Below are positions 61,664 to 64,000 of a stretch of 64,000 bases of DNA, piece after piece. The notes below the pieces were generated by a model that was not told the origin of the DNA, did not search any database, and was given only the letters and a program-made list of their open reading frames with translations. How positions within the stretch are numbered: position 1 is the first letter of the stretch; each line of letters opens with the position of its first letter. The stretch lies in NCBI GenBank assembly GCA_947525005.1, contig CANNUY010000008.1, positions 1 to 64,000 on the forward strand. Direction: 5' to 3'. The DNA is from an uncultured Candidatus Melainabacteria bacterium. Its GTDB lineage: Bacteria; Cyanobacteriota; Vampirovibrionia; Gastranaerophilales; Gastranaerophilaceae. The translations under genes and the position numbers were made by a program.

Positions 61664-62229
61664 TGAAAAATAAATTTTTTATAGTACTATTATTATTCTC
61701 ATTAACCTTTATGACAAGTGGTTATAGAAAACCAATTATGTCAGGTTCTTTTGATATCAACGCTAGCAACAACTCCGTTTTTCATAATGCGTTAGGTTTA
61801 AGATATCTTGAAGAACACTGTTATTATGCTGCAGTTCAGGAATTCAAGATTGCTATAAGTTTGAACACGAATTCACAATCTACTGCTGTTGCTTACAATA
61901 ATTTAGGTAGAGCATATTTTGAACTTGGGTTCGCTGAACGTGCTCAGGATTGTTTTGAACGTGCCATAAAACTTTATGGTTTGAATTTTGAATATTACAA
62001 AAATTTAGCTGAATGTTATGCTCTACAAAAAAAGACAAAACAAAAGCTTGCTGAATATAAAAAGGATACCTCTAATCCGTTGAATAAGATTATGGTCGGA
62101 TTATTATATATTGCTGATGGACAAAAAAGAGCAGGAATAATCACTCTTGATGCCTTTTGCGTAGCTGAACCCGATTTAATAATTACTGGTGGAGTGCAAA
62201 ACTTTCTAAGGACAATTACTAAAGAGTAG
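61660..62229 (+). CDS. exported TPR protein
   Basis: 189 residues with a signal peptide (MMKNKFFIVLLLFSLTFMTSG) and two or three TPR units (NALGLRYLEEHCYYAAVQEFKIAISL; AVAYNNLGRAYFELGFAERAQDCFERAIKLYG). No lipobox cysteine is evident. Translationally coupled to the MBL hydrolase (ATGATG over TGA). Partner unknown. Confidence 0.7.
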   Translation: MMKNKFFIVLLLFSLTFMTSGYRKPIMSGSFDINASNNSVFHNALGLRYLEEHCYYAAVQEFKIAISLNTNSQSTAVAYNNLGRAYFELGFAERAQDCFERAIKLYGLNFEYYKNLAECYALQKKTKQKLAEYKKDTSNPLNKIMVGLLYIADGQKRAGIITLDAFCVAEPDLIITGGVQNFLRTITKE

Positions 62230-62352
62230 GCTATTACAGAATTGTCATTTGAATATTTATAGGAATTCCGAAACTAGATTTTTTGGAGATATCCTGAATT
62301 CATTTCAAAATCCCATTAAAGTTTTTGCAAAAATTACAAATCCGAAAATTTA

Positions 62353-62991
62353 TTACAACAAATTTTCATTATAAAGAAGAACTTTTTGAATATTCTTTTC
62401 AGGTAAATACATCATGCCAGTCAATTTTGGTGCATCAATTAAGGTATTTTGTTTAACCCAATTTTTCAAAATTTCGTTTCTATCAGGTTCAACAAATCTG
62501 AAACCAAGTTTATAAAAGAACCCAGCAGGAGAAGTTTTGCCGTCAATGATTTCAGCGTTTACAACAACTCGACCTTTACAATTTTTGTCTGCCAAGCTTC
62601 TTTCAACAAGCGCTTGAACAACTTTTGTTCCTTCGCCTTTATATCTTTGTGGTGCTTCTATAAAATCTATAATATAACAATCTTTCAAATATAATGATTT
62701 TGAAATAGGGTTTTTAAAAGTTATCAATCTGTATCTACTACGAAGTGCTGTTATTTCTGGTGAATTAGTTATTTCTTTATCAATTTCATAAGCATAATCA
62801 TCACTCCATTTACCATATACAGTGTATTTATCAGAGCTTTTAATTTTATGATATTTAATTTTTGCATTTTTAACAGTAACAACTTTTTCTTGTTGCTTAT
62901 GTTGTGAATTAACTCTCATCGTATTTGAAACTGTAATTCCTGATGAGATATTAGGATTTATTGCTAGATTGTATCCTGTTGAACTTACCAT
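62353..62991 (-). CDS. GNAT-like acetyltransferase, lineage-specific
   Basis: 212 residues. The C-terminal two-thirds resembles a GNAT fold: strand CYIIDFIEAPQRYKGEGTKVVQALVERSLA contains an R-Y-K-G-x-G-T acetyl-CoA loop (Q/RxxGxG/A-like), followed by GRVVVNAEI and PAGFFYKLGFRFVEP. The N-terminal 70 residues are unlike known families. It is controlled by a good N14-type promoter. Substrate unknown. Confidence 0.7.
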   Translation of the reverse strand: MVSSTGYNLAINPNISSGITVSNTMRVNSQHKQQEKVVTVKNAKIKYHKIKSSDKYTVYGKWSDDYAYEIDKEITNSPEITALRSRYRLITFKNPISKSLYLKDCYIIDFIEAPQRYKGEGTKVVQALVERSLADKNCKGRVVVNAEIIDGKTSPAGFFYKLGFRFVEPDRNEILKNWVKQNTLIDAPKLTGMMYLPEKNIQKVLLYNENLL

Positions 62992-63023
62992 TTTTAACTC
63001 AATCCTTTAACTCGTTACCCATG

Positions 63024-63055
63024 TATATAAAGGTTTTGAGCCTGTTTTAATTGCT
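63024..63055 (-). promoter_or_regulatory. N14-type promoter of the GNAT-like gene
   Basis: Minus strand: AGCAATTAA (63047-63055), exactly 14 nt, then CTTTATATA (63024-63032). Confidence 0.6.
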
Positions 63056-63079
63056 TTTTACAAACAGTATTGTTAAGTT

Positions 63080-63108
63080 TTGTAAATAGGTTGTATCCTA
63101 GTTATAAT
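63080..63108 (+). promoter_or_regulatory. lysA promoter
   Basis: TTGTAA (63080-63085), a 17-nt spacer and TATAAT (63103-63108), giving a leader of about 105 nt. Confidence 0.6.
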
Positions 63109-63218
63109 AATGGATTACATGGAATTAAAAAAACGTTTTAAGTAATACAAATATAGTATTGTAAAAAGAGTTTTATTCTTGTATGCTTTTATAAAGAAGT
63201 TATTAAAAAGGGAATAAA

Positions 63219-64000
63219 ATGACAACCAATCAGCATATAAAACCGGCGACGGTAGAGAGAAAAGAAAATTTATTCATCGGTGGCTGTGATACAGTTGAAC
63301 TTGCTAAAAAGTACGGCACACCTTTATATGTAGTTGATGAAACTACCTTGAGAAACATTTGTCACGATTATAAAAATGCGTTTAAATCTTATCCACATAC
63401 AAGAATGATGTACGCATCAAAAGCTTTGTGCACAAGTGCTATTGTAAAAATTCTTGATGAAGAAGGGTTTGGATTTGACACTGTTTCAATAGGTGAAATT
63501 CATACTGTTTTGAATGCTGGGATTGAACTTTCACACGTTTTATTTAATGGTAATAACAAAACAGAACGAGAATTAGATTACGCAATAAAAAATGGCATAA
63601 GCAGAATTTCAGTTGATAATTTTTATGAGATTGATTTGATATCAAAAGTTGCAGGACGTTATAATAAGACAGTTGATGTACTATTGAGAATTAGTCCAGG
63701 AATTGAATGCCATACCCACGAATACATTAAAACTGGCCAATTAGATTCAAAATTTGGATTTGATTTAACTCAACTTGATGATGCCGTAACTTCTATTTTA
63801 ACAAGACATCAAAACATTAAAATCAGAGGACTTCACGCACACATCGGTTCACAAATATTTGAACCAAGCTGTTTTCACGATGAAATTGATGTATTGACTC
63901 AAACTTTAGGTGAAATTAGCACAAAATACAACATTGTATTAGACGAAATAAATATTGGTGGTGGTATTGGTGTAAAATATGTTGACTCTGATTTGCCACC
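63219..64000 (+). CDS. lysA: diaminopimelate decarboxylase, 5' part
   Basis: The first 260 codons, cut by the window end. PLP enzyme making lysine from meso-diaminopimelate, the last step of the pathway that uses dapL. Alanine-racemase-like barrel: MYASKALCTSA with the PLP lysine, GFDTVSIGEI, then GLHAHIGSQI and INIGGGIG at the edge. AAAGGGA precedes the ATG by 5-6 nt. Confidence 0.93.
   Translation, partial: MTTNQHIKPATVERKENLFIGGCDTVELAKKYGTPLYVVDETTLRNICHDYKNAFKSYPHTRMMYASKALCTSAIVKILDEEGFGFDTVSIGEIHTVLNAGIELSHVLFNGNNKTERELDYAIKNGISRISVDNFYEIDLISKVAGRYNKTVDVLLRISPGIECHTHEYIKTGQLDSKFGFDLTQLDDAVTSILTRHQNIKIRGLHAHIGSQIFEPSCFHDEIDVLTQTLGEISTKYNIVLDEINIGGGIGVKYVDSDLP

Noticed and set aside
63110..63145. 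11-codon Lys-containing leader peptide before lysA
   Set aside because: The predicted lysA transcription start (about 63115) lies after its ATG and it has no ribosome binding site, so lysine attenuation is not supported.

Overview
The window is AT-rich bacterial chromosome. Its gene content points to the non-photosynthetic Cyanobacteria clade (Vampirovibrionia/Melainabacteria, probably Gastranaerophilales). The evidence is a stand-alone atpD-atpC (beta-epsilon) pair as in cyanobacteria and plastids, a Ycf23/DUF561 protein, a DapL-type lysine pathway, a fermentative gene set (ATP-type PEPCK, a Na+-pumping biotin decarboxylase) and no photosynthesis gene. The taxonomic call is inference.

Layout. 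1-8.2 kb: housekeeping genes (DUF475/TerC-like, rlmN, dtd, TM2 proteins, atpCD, DUF4127, mntP). 8.2-9.7 kb: small lineage-specific proteins. 9.8-11.6 kb: dapL and tRNA-Gln, followed by a 199-bp tandem repeat that copies the tRNA 3' end. 12-20.8 kb: a large effector-like protein, a phage-gene relic, a type II-C CRISPR array with 13 intact repeats, tracrRNA, cas2, cas1, an opposite-strand HEPN/MNT pair and cas9. 21-26.9 kb: pckA, a TPR/glycosyltransferase operon, pheA. 27-30.5 kb: small, acidic or Gly/Ser-rich proteins. 30.7-33 kb: tpiA, glnA. 33-39 kb: more lineage-specific proteins around tuf. 39-44 kb: comF and the birA-oadG-oadA-oadB operon. 44-46.7 kb: a tandem GT2 glycosyltransferase. 46.8-51 kb: a GST-repeat/dockerin-like protein, an HtrA-like protease, ycf23, an unknown basic protein and an ORF6N pseudogene. 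51.4-64 kb: hpf, yebC, rpsT, polA, cca, purA, an MBL hydrolase, a GNAT-like protein and the start of lysA.

The most unusual signal is a repeated bipartite promoter: (A/T/G)(T/G)CAATTTT-like, then 14 nt, then CTTTATATA-like. It occurs about 13 times, almost always before small lineage-specific genes or short transcripts that end at a terminator, and not before the housekeeping genes, which have ordinary TTGACA/TATAAT promoters. It looks like the target of an alternative sigma factor or a dedicated activator. Three copies drive candidate small RNAs. One of these, just upstream of cas9, has three ACACAC segments complementary to GTGTGTG tracts beside the ribosome binding sites of several genes, most of which carry the same promoter, so an sRNA-coordinated regulon is plausible.

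The CRISPR locus can be read almost completely. Each repeat ends in an extended -10 (TGTTATAAT), so each spacer probably has its own promoter. The tracrRNA anti-repeat lies directly after the last repeat, with its own promoter, and its tail runs into the 3' end of cas2. A HEPN/nucleotidyltransferase pair splits cas9 from cas1-cas2.
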